Source: Schistocephalus solidus (lineage: Eukaryota > Platyhelminthes > Cestoda > Diphyllobothriidea > Diphyllobothriidae). From it: a stretch of DNA of 64,000 bases. This document shows positions 48,880 through 59,449 of the stretch, one piece after another. The stretch's first letter is position 1; each line of letters opens with the position of its first letter. The translations under genes and the position numbers were made by a program. A model generated the notes under the pieces. The model saw only the letters and a list, made by a program, of their open reading frames with translations. It was not told the DNA's origin and made no database searches. The stretch is taken from positions 1-64,000 of the forward strand of contig WEDG01005306.1 of assembly GCA_017591395.1 (NCBI GenBank), read 5' to 3'.

Positions 48880-49345
48880 GCGAAGATGTTGCATAGCAGC
48901 AGGTGGAAGGTGCGATGTGACCGAATAGGCCCATACGGTAAGTGAATGTATGTGGACAGTATGGCGGTTAAGGTGGATGCATGTCCGTACTCCGGGGACT
49001 AGTTCGGCAGTCTGCGATGGATTTGCAAGTGACCGACCAGGCCGATGTGTGATGTGCATGTGCTGTGGCAATATGGGAGGGATAGGCTGGGAGCGGCAGT
49101 CGGATGCAGTGGCGATGCTACTATGTGGCCGAGCTGGTGGATGGAGATCTGGTAGTACTGGAGATGTAAGAGTTGCCGGATGAGCAAGGTGTGCTTGGCG
49201 TGTCTTTAGTGCCATGAACTCCGCTTTTGTGGATGCGCATGCGAACGAATAGGCCCATGTGGTGAGTGAATGTGTGTGAGCAGTGTACACAGTGGAGGTA
49301 GATGCGGCAAGGGTATGTCGGGGCTCCTGGTCACAATTGCGATCC
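48880..49345 (-). mobile_element. RTE-like LINE, degenerate zinc-finger block
   Basis: On -, three decayed fingers are visible in changing frames. These are LHCVHCSHTFTHHMGLFVRM (about 49285-49225; the first zinc histidine is an arginine), YCHSTCTSHIGLVGHLQIH (about 49070-49010) and a CPHTFTYRMGLFGH fragment (about 48960-48910). The GLFGH/GLVGH signature and spacers identify the family, but this copy is clearly older than those at 27-31, 37-39 and 56-58 kb. Confidence 0.65.
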
Positions 49346-50419
49346 ACGGATCAGTAAGCCACCCAATTTGCTAGTCACGAAGGTTTTTTTCCAGCTGGTC
49401 AGGAGTGCAAAATTTTCCTACCCAATACGATAGACTAATGGTCAAGAGTGTTCAGCCACAATGAGATCACACAGCCCATTAAAAAACCTCCAGTTTGACG
49501 GCCTGCGGAAATCCATGTCCAGTACTCTTGTCACAAAGAGAGCGAAGGTCACCAGTTCCAACAGAATTACATTATTTATAGTATTTTGTAGCAATTATTC
49601 ATAATAAAGGGTGGCGCATCGCATTGAGCTACCTAAGTTCAATGCTTAAAGTTGGGAGAATGAATGCACAATTTTGTTACTGGAGCAAACCGAAATGTTG
49701 AAACTAGGAGCATGCATTGCAGGCAGAGGACTTGATAGCTTTCCGTGTCCATAAAATTAGTATATTCTGTTAAATTTTCTGGTTTAAACAGGGAACAGCT
49801 ATCCACTAAAGTTAACATACTTCAACTAAAATGGCCACATTTACGCCGTTGAAGAAAAAAGTCCCAAGTTATTGCAGTTGACCCGAAATTCACAGACACA
49901 AACTTGAGAACAGCATCTACAGTCATGCAAGTCAAACAGCAGCAATTAGATAGGGCTGGTTGTGTTGGCCGATTTTCCAGAGGCGTCAGTAGTTGCTTGA
50001 GGAAAGTAAGTTATCTTAACGATGCGGATTTGGTGGGCTAATTCGCAGCGTCTAAAAGTCTGAAGGGTCGTTGACCAGAAAGCAACTAAGTGGTGAGTGA
50101 AGTACACCAGCACTGTACTGTCTTACTCTCGGGCTTTGGCCTGGGTTTCGCGGTCCTGCAGATAATGGTGTAATTATTGAACTCATATAAAGTGTTAGCA
50201 GGTCTAGTTGTCAATTGGGTAACGACGATTGCCCCATTGGCCACCGGCACGCTTGCCTTGTACAAGGCGTTTTCGTATTTTCGGTGGGCCGGCGGAAGGT
50301 CAGACTTAGGTTGATTACCCTTCACTAGTATTTGGATTCACTCACCTTTCGCTCGTCCGGTCGATAACCAGAACTGGCGCGTTGGAATGGATGTACTATG
50401 TCTGCAGGGGTCCCTATGT
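49346..50419. other. No supported gene
   Basis: AT-rich sequence without recognised protein, repeat or RNA. Confidence 0.4.
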
Positions 50420-50760
50420 ACTGCTGTGTACGTGCCAATGCCACAAGCAACATGGGGGCTCAGGACCCACCAGTCATGGTGTACAATCACATCGCCAGTG
50501 GACCGAGATGTTGGAACGGTCACTCTCTATAATAAACCCGATGTGCTAGAACCCATCACGACGCACCAAATTTCGTGGCATGGAACATTGTCAACCGACG
50601 GTATAACCTGCTAAGAATTGAGGGCCAGCCAGTAATGACTCCTTAATGGGACTTTCATGACACCTCTCACATCTGTGAGATCCCGGCCTGTGTGTAGTAC
50701 CTCTTCAATGACGACTCCACGTCACACCAGCGCCCAGCCTACTTCGAGATCAGCTTGCCT
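50420..50760 (+). repeat. Diverged RTE-like 3' UTR fragment
   Basis: By eye, CACTCTCTATAATAAACCCGATG...GACGCACC and CCGACGGTATAACCTG (50520-50610) correspond to the CTCACTATAAACAATCTGACGCGC and TGACGGGATAACTCGG blocks of the reference 3' UTR. GACTCCTTAATGGGACTTTCATG (50636-50659) corresponds to its GGCTCCTTCTTAATGTGGCCTTTATG block. Orientation is +. Confidence 0.55.
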
Positions 50761-51286
50761 GGAAAAAGGCGAGATGAAGATTGTTGTCCACCTTATTAAA
50801 ATAAATGGTTTAATTCGTCGGTATGAGCAAGAAAGCGTGCTTTACGAATATCACGACAAGCCAAAATCCGCGGCATAGAAAGCTGTTAACTGACTCGAGT
50901 ACTCGCTCTATCCATGACTGGGGACGAGGCTGCGATGGCACCATCGCGTGAGACCCAATCCCCTACCCGAATGAAATCTGGCGCGTGCAAAGCTAAGAAA
51001 CAGGTCATGCGTAGATGGAATCTTTAGCCTCGTCAGTCAAAGTGCTTATGCCAATCTCCGGTCGGTGTGTAGCTGACGGAGCACAGCGAGTGTTGGGTAA
51101 GTGATATAGCTACTTCGAAAGTCCTTTCCATTATAAACGATTTTTCGGGTAGGTCATGGCTGCACTCATGTCATGAGACAGAGGCAACTGTCGAGCTGAC
51201 TGGTGCAGTAAGAACAGTGAACATGTGACCGGTAAGCGTCGGAGCTAATTCCACGCCTCAAGCGCTTGCCACCGACAAACCCAACA
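50761..51286. other. No supported gene
   Basis: Nothing recognised; short unrelated frames only. Confidence 0.4.
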
Positions 51287-51826
51287 CTAGTTTAGCCACG
51301 CAAGGACGACACACACAACTACCAGGCTGTCCCGTCGGATGACACAGCGTCGACAAAAACCGGGCTGTTCACTGCGCTGTGCCAATTCGGTGAGTGCAGC
51401 AGGGGGTTCTCCGCCCCGTAAGAGTAGAAAGTGACATAAATTTCCCAAGCGACCTACCGATTTCAGCACAACATCTGCATCTGACTCGGTGGAGCCATCA
51501 GACGAGTCGTGATCAGCTTCACCGAAAACCTGCTCAGGACGCGGATGAGCTAGTGTCGGCGAGTAGACACTGACCTGGAGGAGCATGTAAGACGGATCCG
51601 GGGGACCGGGACCACAGGAGACAAATGCGTCTGGGGTCAGGGAGAGGAGGTTGCAGTAGAAGGCCGGCACGTACTCGGGACTGTCAATGACCTGAAAAAT
51701 GGTATACAGGGTGAAGGAATCAGTGAGTACCGAACCGGATGAACAAGGAAACCTCTGAGCGCTTCCAAAGAACGCTGGACACCAGGCACCTTTGTAACTG
51801 AGGTCGAAGGCTACTCTGGAGCTCAT
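51287..51826 (-). CDS. Putative protein-coding gene of unknown family
   Basis: An open frame of 179 codons on -, starting MSSRVAFDLSYKGAWCPAFF at 51826. The central part (VIDSPEYVPAFYCNLLSLTP, CGPGPPDPSYMLLQ, then an acidic DHDSSDGSTESDADVV) has the composition of real protein. A 39-nt pyrimidine-rich segment, GTACTCACTG to ATTTTTCAG (about 51730-51692), looks like a small phase-0 intron. It would join CSSGS to VIDSPEYVP, in keeping with the 36-nt introns of importin alpha and RPL38. A possible donor (CAG then GTCAGT) follows MLLQ, so later residues may be intronic. I do not recognise the family. It abuts the divergent RTE-like element at 51930 on the other strand. Confidence 0.4.
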   Translation of the reverse strand: MSSRVAFDLSYKGAWCPAFFGSAQRFPCSSGSVLTDSFTLYTIFQVIDSPEYVPAFYCNLLSLTPDAFVSCGPGPPDPSYMLLQVSVYSPTLAHPRPEQVFGEADHDSSDGSTESDADVVLKSVGRLGNLCHFLLLRGGEPPAALTELAQRSEQPGFCRRCVIRRDSLVVVCVVLAWLN

Positions 51827-51929
51827 TCAGTATAATTCAGTAGGAGGCTGCGGAGGAGGAAATTACCGGGCCATAGAACGGAAAGAGAAGAAAATCACTC
51901 GTAGGACGAACAACAAATGGAGCAAATGG

Positions 51930-53330
51930 ACGCACAAGAAAATGAAAATATAGGGGAATGAATGGAAAATCCCACAACACACGACCTATGCTAGTGTCGC
52001 GAAGGCATTGGGACTGGTATACCAAAGATATCAAAACTACTTGAAAGAGAACGAAGAAGAGGACCAAAGAATGGTACACTCGAAAGTCTAAAAGCGAGTT
52101 ATTCACAGGAAAAGGTTCCTTCGCTATGTACGGGGCTGCAGACAATTTGGGTGGACTGCAAAGTAGAGAAAATTGGCGGAGCAGTCTACAACTAAACGTC
52201 AAACTCTTTTACTGCCAGAAAAATATCTACGGCTCAAACCGCTGCAAAGAGACTGGCTTTGGGGAAAAACAGAGATCCTGGGATGCTGGGCAGGGCATTT
52301 TTAGGACAGCCTTAATAGGGTCAGAGGCGACAAGACGTCTTGAAGACGGCGCCGATGTTGACCTCGATTTGCTACTAAGTCTACAGGAGGCGGCTTAAAC
52401 AGCTCAGCAAATGGCCCGTGGAAAGGCCCCAGACGACGGCTCGACTCTATCTGACATTTAGTAGCACGATGGTCTTCAAATTTTAGAGGTGTCGGTTTTA
52501 CTCTGGAGTATGTGGCAACAAGGACGAATCTCCAGAGCTTTCGTGGGTGCCACTAGAAACTCCAAGAAAATCAACAAGACTGTGATAAACACAAAAGAAG
52601 CTGTGACCCAAAATGAGAGGAGGAATACTAGAGTGAGGCCTGCTTGATTGTCGGCCACTGTGTCTCGCACAGGGAGACGGACGGTGGGTGTTATAAAGGG
52701 CGCTGAGCAACCTACGCAACCTTCGAGATGTAAAAATCGCGAAACCACCAACCTGCGATGGTATTCCTTGAGTTGCTGCTGAGGACAAAGTTACTAACGT
52801 GGAATGAAAAATCATGGGAAGCGCCGAAATCAATGACGAGATAAAAGCTTCGATTTCGGGAGCTAGCAAGTCTTTAAAGAGACTACAATCGTTGGAATGG
52901 AATGAGCGCGACAACCGCAACTCCAAGTTGGAAACTTGCAAAGCCGTAGTGCTGACCGCCCTTTGCTAAAGCGCAGATAACTCAGTCACCAAGCAAAGTC
53001 AAGCGAGGAAGCTGAACCACTCCAACGCGCCGCCTCCAGAGGATTCTGATGATAAAGCAGACAGAAAGGGTCACGGACAACCAAGTCCTGAATATGATTG
53101 GCGTGTTCTGCATGACTGCTATGCTGGAGGAGATTTGAGTCGCTCGAACCGTACGCGACAGGAAGGATGTCTGAGGAGCGCCTGCTAAAACCACTGTCTC
53201 ACAGCCAGGCAAAACGCACGAATGATAAAATTCCAACTTAAAAAAATGCATTTAAATTCCTTGCAATCAAGTAAGAGTCTCAGAGAATCCCCACGAAGAT
53301 TCAGTAGACCTGGCGATCAACCGCAAAAAA
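51930..53330 (+). mobile_element. Divergent RTE-like LINE, linker to C-terminus (+)
   Basis: Order and motifs follow the reference copy but with much greater divergence: RRHWDWYTKD (cf. HQDWFDD) at about 52000, EILGCWAGHF (cf. QILKRWAEHF) at about 52278-52307, and DLDLLLSLQEAA then AQQMARGKAPDDG (52362-52440). MWQQGRISRAFVGATR (cf. MWRQGQVPQDFKDAT) at about 52509-52556, EINDEIKASISGASKSLKRL (52825-52885), ETCKAVVLTALC*SADN and ARKLNHSN (to about 53025), and LKKMHLNS (53240) follow. The conserved palm between about 52560 and 52800 is not recognisable. Frameshifts abound. No zinc-finger block was found after it. It probably represents an older subfamily, together with 55690-56335. Confidence 0.6.
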
Positions 53331-54117
53331 GAGCTATATAACTCAGAGCCTAATAAATACAAGAAAGCAACATAACACGCAAAGTTCAATACCGGAACAC
53401 CAAATAATGTTGTGACCGTTGTAATCCTTCCTATAAGTCCTCGTTGAAAACATATTAAGTATTCCGATTTGTCTTGCTCAAATGATAACAGAAACAATGC
53501 TGTCAACACACCGGGAACACCATTAAGGGCGAGCAACCCTCATCTACCCGCACCGTGAGCAGACGCTCAAGAATCCTGGTTGGACACTTTCGGACCAATC
53601 GCCACACCAACAGCGTTCACAACATTCTAAACTCAGAAGCCACATGACCCCGGCCAAAAGAACCTAAATAAGAGCGAGCAAGGCACTCCAACTAGCCTAC
53701 CTCTGTGGTGACAGTGGCTCTAAAGCGCCGTGGAGTAGGTAGAGCGTTAGAGGTGGCTTCCGCAAAACCTGCAGACGAACGAGCTAAGTACATTTACTGA
53801 TTTCAATGCTCAGCCATGCAACACCACTCCCAGACCTCAGCCCACTGCCGGGCATCCCGATAGACGCCAATAATTTGCATGGATGGTTACCTACTTAATG
53901 ACGATAACGAGAACAATGTCTCTGATGATGGATTCGAATGAGAATCCGAAACATCAGGCTAATAAAGCTCTGGTTTCAGTGATCGAGTCTCATCTCTTCG
54001 CTTTTATTAGTCTTTCTTGTCGTCTCACCCTCACTCTGATCCCGTGGCGGAATCAGATAAAGTTAGTCGATTGCCCAGGTTTTGTAGTATTTATAGGATG
54101 TAGTTGATAGGCCACTA
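53331..54117. other. No supported gene; flank of Penelope-like fragment
   Basis: On -, 54117-53890 follows the GIY-YIG frame and may be its 3' UTR. A near-palindromic GATTCGAATGAGAATCC stands at 53932-53948. Otherwise nothing was recognised. Confidence 0.35.
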
Positions 54118-54560
54118 TCACAATTGGCAGCTCCCGAGGACATAGCAGATGGTTGCACCTGGTGTGATAATTGTCTGACCGGCCAGCTGTTGCTGTGCGC
54201 CAGCGTGCTTGCCAAAATTACCCGCCACAACGCTCATCGCACGTGGTTGTATGAGGCGCGATGATGGTCCACAGTCGAATAGCTGACGGTCATCTATGTG
54301 AGCTCCTGGGCAATTTGGCTCGCCGACCTTGGCACCAGGAACAGTGTTCATCCGCACGTTCTCTGCGTGGCTAACTACTTTGCCCAGAGAAAGTTTCAGC
54401 ATCGAATATGGAGCAGACAGGTTGTTGCACTTGTTGATTGATTGAGGGTCGGAAACCCATGAGTCGAGCAGCTCGCGGCTCACGCGGTTGTCACCTCTAG
54501 CGAGAATTTCGGCTTCATCAAACTTAAATGTGTGGCCGGGTCCCGTAGACAATAAAGACT
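54118..54560 (-). mobile_element. Penelope-like retroelement, GIY-YIG C-terminal domain
   Basis: An open frame of 144 codons on -: GPGHTFKFDEAEILARGDN, RVSRELLDSWVSDPQSINKC and APYSMLKLSLGKVVSHAENV. The H.FKFDEAEIL...R..RELLESW block followed by SINK and P.Y matches the end of the GIY-YIG endonuclease of Penelope-like elements. The upstream RT is not visible; the frame begins right after a shift at 54552. It is related to the shorter + fragment at 6180-6350. It is a fragment, but uninterrupted over its length. Confidence 0.6.
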
Positions 54561-55689
54561 GCTTGCTATTTTATCAAATTCTGCGTATCGGACGCATACA
54601 CCCATGAGTGACGGATGGGGATAGATAAGGTCGAATTCGGATTCAACTGTAAACTGATTCAAGGTTGAATAAAAAAATCAGCCCAAAAACAAATATGAAC
54701 AATTTATAACTCCTGAATCCGATGACAACGATTTCTGTTAAACATCGAACTATTAAAAAAAAACTTAATGTAAGCAAGCGAATTAACTATTACGTCGTGT
54801 ACATGAAATAGGAAAAAAAGGAGGGAGCTACCATATGCACGCATCCTCGGGGAAGAAAACGGGCAAGAGCCGCAGTCGTTAGCGAGCCGAGACGGGCATC
54901 CTCAAGTGGCAATACAATCACCTGATTGCCCACGGTCACGTGATGAACGATGCGTGAGAAGACATCTTCACCAACGCATTTGAAGAGGCGTGTCAGAAGG
55001 CGAAATTGTCTACAAAAATGGGACAAAAACTGAGGGTAGAGATGGGCGCATACTAACCAACCAAAGGTTGTCCCGTTGTTTCAAAAGTTAACCGTATCCG
55101 CCAACACTGAAAAAAACTTGGAAAAATAGCGATATTGCTGTATAGATCTGACACTTTAAGACATTTTCCACGTCAAATGAGAACTCAGATACTGCTCTTT
55201 TTAACTTCCTCGGAAATTGGTGCGCAAAATTGGAGTGAGTCCTTCGGAACAAAGCTTTTTAGGCTCGCTCCGAAAGTTGATATGCAGTCCATCAGCTAAC
55301 TAGTAACAGTAATGTAAGTGTGGTAAAGCATTTTACATTTGTTAACTCAGATGTTTGCGACCCAAGCCTTTCAAAGGTTCACAACAGAGGTGAAGAGTTG
55401 AGCGGTAGTCTAAATGACATGAGTCGACGCGCAAGAAAGCCAGCTGAGAGAGAACTGAATACTGAATTCATATAATTAAAAATGTTCTGAAGCCAGTCCA
55501 ATCGAACAAGCGCAGAAGCACAACGGAGGTTAAGTACAAACACTCTCCAGTTTAAGAACAGCAGCATACAAAAAGCAAAAAACCAGTCAGTCTCTAAAGG
55601 TAGGGGGTCACCAAGGTTGCAAAGGGCACCGAAATGCATCTGTCTCTCTCCCTACTCTCTCTACTACACACAACACAGTTTCACTGGTA
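54561..55689. other. No supported gene
   Basis: A 78-residue - frame at 54790-55026 (VIVLPLEDARLGSLTTAALA) has a protein-like look but no recognisable family. Otherwise AT-rich and empty. Confidence 0.35.
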
Positions 55690-56335
55690 AGACAACATTA
55701 ACAATAATAGGTTTATGCGTGACACCGCTCACTTTCGCTGCCTGGGATGAGCATTCGCTTTCAGACAATACAATGAAAAACAAACTAAAAAGGAAGGCGG
55801 CGCTGGTTACCCGCAAACTGGCCCAGTACAAAGTAGACGTTGCGGATTTTAGTGAGGCGGCTTCTCTATGCAGGCACAACTGGATGAAGTGGGTCCCGGA
55901 TACACCTTTTTCTGGAGAGATGATACGCCGGGGTCACGGTTGCCCTCAGGACCGATGTCGTGAGACTGCCGTACAGCCTCCAACAGGGAATCAACGATCG
56001 TTTCACGGGTCGGTATCTGCCTCTTCGTCAGCATTTTTGCCAAAACCTAAATGACCAGCTCTGATGATCTGGCGAACAAGTTCTACGAAGACTTGCATGT
56101 CCTGTTAGCGACTGGGCAGGAAGCGAACAAATTAAATGGCCCCAGTGACTTAAATTTCCGCATCGGTACAAAGCACACTACCTGGGAGGGAGGGCCAGGT
56201 TGCCACGCGATCGAAAGCTACAACAGCAGTATCCTTCTCGTTCTGTACGCCTGCAAGGAACACAGGCTTCTCCCGACTCCCGAGCTGGGTGCAGAAGACG
56301 TCGATGCACCCTCGCCCGCGTCACTGGCATCTGCT
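55690..56335 (+). mobile_element. Divergent RTE-like LINE, endonuclease part (+)
   Basis: TPLTFAAWDEHSLSDN (about 55722-55769) and LVTRKLAQYKVDVADFSEA (about 55805-55860) align with the start of the family endonuclease (AALSETR in the minus copy at 3.6 kb). After a shift, MTSSDDLANKFYEDLHVLLA (56051-56110), SDLNFRIGT (cf. GDFNARVGT; the catalytic box is altered) and YACKEHRLLPT (about 56245-56280) follow. Divergence is similar to 51930-53330. It ends close to the 3' end of the - copy at 56400. Confidence 0.65.
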
Positions 56336-56399
56336 GACCTACAAATGGAGCGACCGAATTCTATCTGTGTGGTGCTACCACTAACTAGTACCCCCTACA

Positions 56400-58445
56400 A
56401 CCCACATGACGATGGTTCGACCGTCGATTACGACGAGGTCCACCGTATGATCCACGGAAGGATGGTTCAGGGACGGTGACTTGTGCGTGATTTCGTTTCA
56501 AGTGTTAGTAGACTTGCGATGCAGCTACCGCACTCTCTCTTTCTCCCCCAAACTATAACCGGTGTCAAGACAGAGTCAAAAAGACCGGAGGCGGGAGAGG
56601 GCGCAGCCGGAGCCGCCCCTATGAATGCCACCACACCTGGCTCAGATTCCATGGAGTGGGAGGGCCATAAAGGCCACATTATGAAGGAACAATTGCAGCC
56701 TGACTCTCAGTCTACCAGTCAGCCACTCCGCACAAAGCACACATTTGGCTGACCACGCAGTCCGAGTGTTCCCGTCAGTTGGCAACCTTCCAAGCCACGG
56801 ATTTTAGCGCATCGTGATAGTTTCAAGCGCGTCAGATTGTTTATAGTGAGGAAAATGCACTGAGCTGTCAACCTCCCTCTTTCCCCCACCCCCACAATCA
56901 GACCACTGTCCGAGCCGGTCAGTTGCCTAATGTGGGAGTGGGCGCAATGGCTGACGAATCGGCGTACCCATCTTCGCGCGCCACAGTACGACCTGCCCCC
57001 CATAACGCACACACCAGGGTTCACTAAATCAGGAAATATGGAGGAGCCATTGCCATCTGACTCCCAGTCCACTGGTCACCCAATCGACACACACAGCACA
57101 TACACTGGGCTGACGGCGTGGTCTGGTGTAAGCGTCAGATTGGCAGCCTTCCAAGCCACAATTTATAGGAAACCGTGATATTCTCAGGTATGTGATGACG
57201 GTGAGGGGTGTTGTCTATGTATTGGTGTAGATAGTGAGCGCTGACGTGGCTTAGCCTCCGGTGGTTTACCGCAGGTTGTCGTGGAGGCGCATGTGTCCCG
57301 ATAGGCCCATGCGGTGTGTAAATGTGCGGGAGCAGTGAGGGCAGTGGAGGCGGGCGCGTCGACTATATGTTGGAGCCCCAGGCACTGGTTCACCAGACTC
57401 CGTGCGATGGATTCGAAGGTGAATGACCAGGCCAATGCGTGAGTCGAAATTGCGGGCGCAGTGTGGGCAGGAGAAATCGGGAGAGGCTGGGGTGTCATTC
57501 ATGGAAGTGGCGGTGGCTGTAGCGGTAAGAATGGTAGGAGCGGAGGGTGTTCATGGGGTTTCAGTGTTGTCGGCATTGTGGTGAATTCCGCTGACATAGA
57601 TGCGCATGTGACCGAATAGGGCCATGCGATGAGTAAATGCACGAGGACAGTGAAGGCAGTGGAGGCGGTGATCTCGGCTGTGTGTTGGTGCTCCAGACAC
57701 TGGTTCACCAGTCTCTGTACGATGGATTCTCAAGTGACCTACCAGGCCGATGCGTGAGGTGAATGTGCGGTCGCAAAGAGGACAATTTAAGAGAGAGTCC
57801 CCATCGCTGATGGTGGAGGTAACAGGTGACGAGTATTGGGATGTGGTCTGTATGATGGTGGGAGTGATGGAATTGATGCCAGGAGTGAGGGTGGGGGACT
57901 CCGAATGAGGGTTGGCAGAATTTGACGTAGAAGTCGGAACTGTCGGATTGTTGGTGCATTGCGTCCGAAGATATCCGACCAGGCCGATTCGCGCGCAGTA
58001 GGTGCGTTGGCAGCGCGGGCATGTTGGAAGGGCCTGTGCATTGGCGGTGTTGGTCCGGGGCGCTGTTGACTGTCATGCAACTCTTTGGCTTTGGCGGTAT
58101 TGGTCCGGGGCGCAGGTGAATTTTGTGCTGAGCTTTTGGCCTTGGCGGCGGCGATCCGGTTGGCTTCGTAGATTGCTACCCCAGTCGGTTCCGGGCGAGG
58201 TCCTCCCAGGTCGTCGGGTTGATCTGCAGTTACTTCAGGGAGGTCTTCAGAGTGTCCTTGTAGCGTCGTACTTGACCCCCTTGTTGACGAGAACCCGTGG
58301 CGACATCTCCATAGAAGAGTCGTTTGGGTAGTCGTTCGTCGTCCATCCTCACAAGGTGGCCGCTCCAGCGCAGTTGCAGTTGTTTCAGCTGAGCGTAGAT
58401 GCTGAGAAGGCCTGTTCATTCCAACACCTCCGTGTCCGGGATCTT
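56400..58445 (-). mobile_element. RTE-like LINE, RT C-terminus, zinc fingers and complete 3' UTR (minus copy)
   Basis: On -, it starts 5'-truncated at about 58445 in the RT C-terminus. It runs through an RRYKDTL..SLK-like stretch to the finger block. This carries RANRPGR in a shadow frame of unit 1, then CPHCPRAFTHRM-like units, CPHCARNFDSRIGLVIHLRIH (one glycine to isoleucine change) and CPHCSRTFTHRMGLSGHMRLH, ending at 57266. The 3' UTR runs 57260-56400 and ends in the sequence complementary to GTCGACC...ATCGTCATGTGG. Frameshifts occur in the RT and spacer parts. Two fingers remain intact over an open stretch of 78 codons (57502-57266). Confidence 0.85.
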
Positions 58446-58449
58446 GACT

Positions 58450-58740
58450 TGTCAACCCAGCACACACGATAGTTCGACCGTCGATTTCGACGATGTCCAC
58501 TGTATGCTCCACGGAAGGGTGGTGATGAGACGGTGGCTTGCGCGTGCATTCGTTTTGAGGGATAGTAGACTTGCACTGCATCTACCGCACTCTCTCCTTC
58601 TTTCCCACCTGAGCCCGGTGTCATGACAGAGTCAAGAAGACCGAAGATGGGAGAGGGCGCAGGTGGCTGGCGCGGCTGGAACCGCTCCTGGGCGTACCAT
58701 AACACCTGGCTCAGATCCCACGGAGTGGGACGAGACGAGA
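58450..58740 (-). repeat. RTE-like 3' UTR fragment (minus), head-to-tail with the next copy
   Basis: The last ~290 bp of the 3' UTR, from a CACTCCGTGGGATCTGAGCC block to the CGACGGTCGAACTATCG block at about 58490-58470. It lies directly upstream, on -, of the truncated RT C-terminus beginning at 58445. Two copies of the same family are therefore joined tail to head with only a few bases between. Confidence 0.75.
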
Positions 58741-58741
58741 G

Positions 58742-58925
58742 CAGGCGTCACTGAAAATGGATCAGTCTCAGAAGCATTCGCTGCGACAGATGGGATAAGA
58801 TAGGGCTGCATACCCGCTCACATCGTCTTCAGTCTCAAGGTTCCAAGATGGACGGCTTCTCTGATGACCAACAAGCCGTCGACGTCGTCTACCGAAATGT
58901 CGTCTACAAACACTAAGAGATTACG
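58742..58925 (+). mobile_element. Divergent RTE-like RT fragment (+)
   Basis: On + the reading RRHxENGSVSEAFAATDGIR then *GCIPAHIVFSLK (about 58745-58845) aligns with the RVTDNWTVSEAFAVTDGVK and QGCVLAPTLFSLM block of the reference copy. A stop replaces the glutamine codon. It could be the far side of the + element whose endonuclease is at 55690-56335, interrupted by the minus copies between. Confidence 0.5.
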
Positions 58926-59167
58926 TCTGGAGGACTGCCGCAGACCTAGCTGTCTGTTTGCCTTTATACCCCTCTACTGGAAGTATAATTAAAACTGGTA
59001 AAGGACTATAGATAAGTCAAGATACTGCATTTTCATTCAAATAAAGGAGTTTATAAAGAATGTAGAGAATGGAAGTGAATGAAGAGACACGTACAGGTCA
59101 ATTTCACCCTCCAGAGAGCCATCAGTCCAGCCAAGACTCTGTCCGATTGCCAAGTTAAGCGGTGACA

Positions 59168-59449
59168 CTAGGACTGCCGCGGCGCTGCTGTTAGCTGCTG
59201 ACGTAGCCGAGAGAAGCCCGAACCCGGAGTCACCGCGATGGAGATGCTGTTGAGTTTGCTGATCACCAGCAGATCCGAAACTCCACCTGTAACAGAGGGC
59301 GGCAGAAACAGATCATCCTGCCCCTCGCGGTGCTCCGCCTCCACCTGCTGGTCCTCGCAGATTGGACCCTGCACGATGGGGTAGACGGTCCAGTTGCGGC
59401 CGGCCAGACGAAGAAGCCAGGTAAACCAGGCGTGTATGCGATAGAATAT
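59168..59449 (-). CDS. Possible terminal exon, unknown family
   Basis: On - the frame is open from just after a TAG at 59450, which could be the AG of a 3' splice site. It reads HAWFTWLLRLAGRNWTVYPI, VQGPICEDQQVEAEHREGQ and DLLVISKLNSISIAVTPGSG, ending with a stop at 59168. Composition is protein-like and codon use even. The pyrimidine tract before the putative acceptor is poor, and no partner exon was found. Family not recognised. Confidence 0.3.
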   Translation of the reverse strand: MFYRIHAWFTWLLRLAGRNWTVYPIVQGPICEDQQVEAEHREGQDDLFLPPSVTGGVSDLLVISKLNSISIAVTPGSGFSRLRQQLTAAPRQS

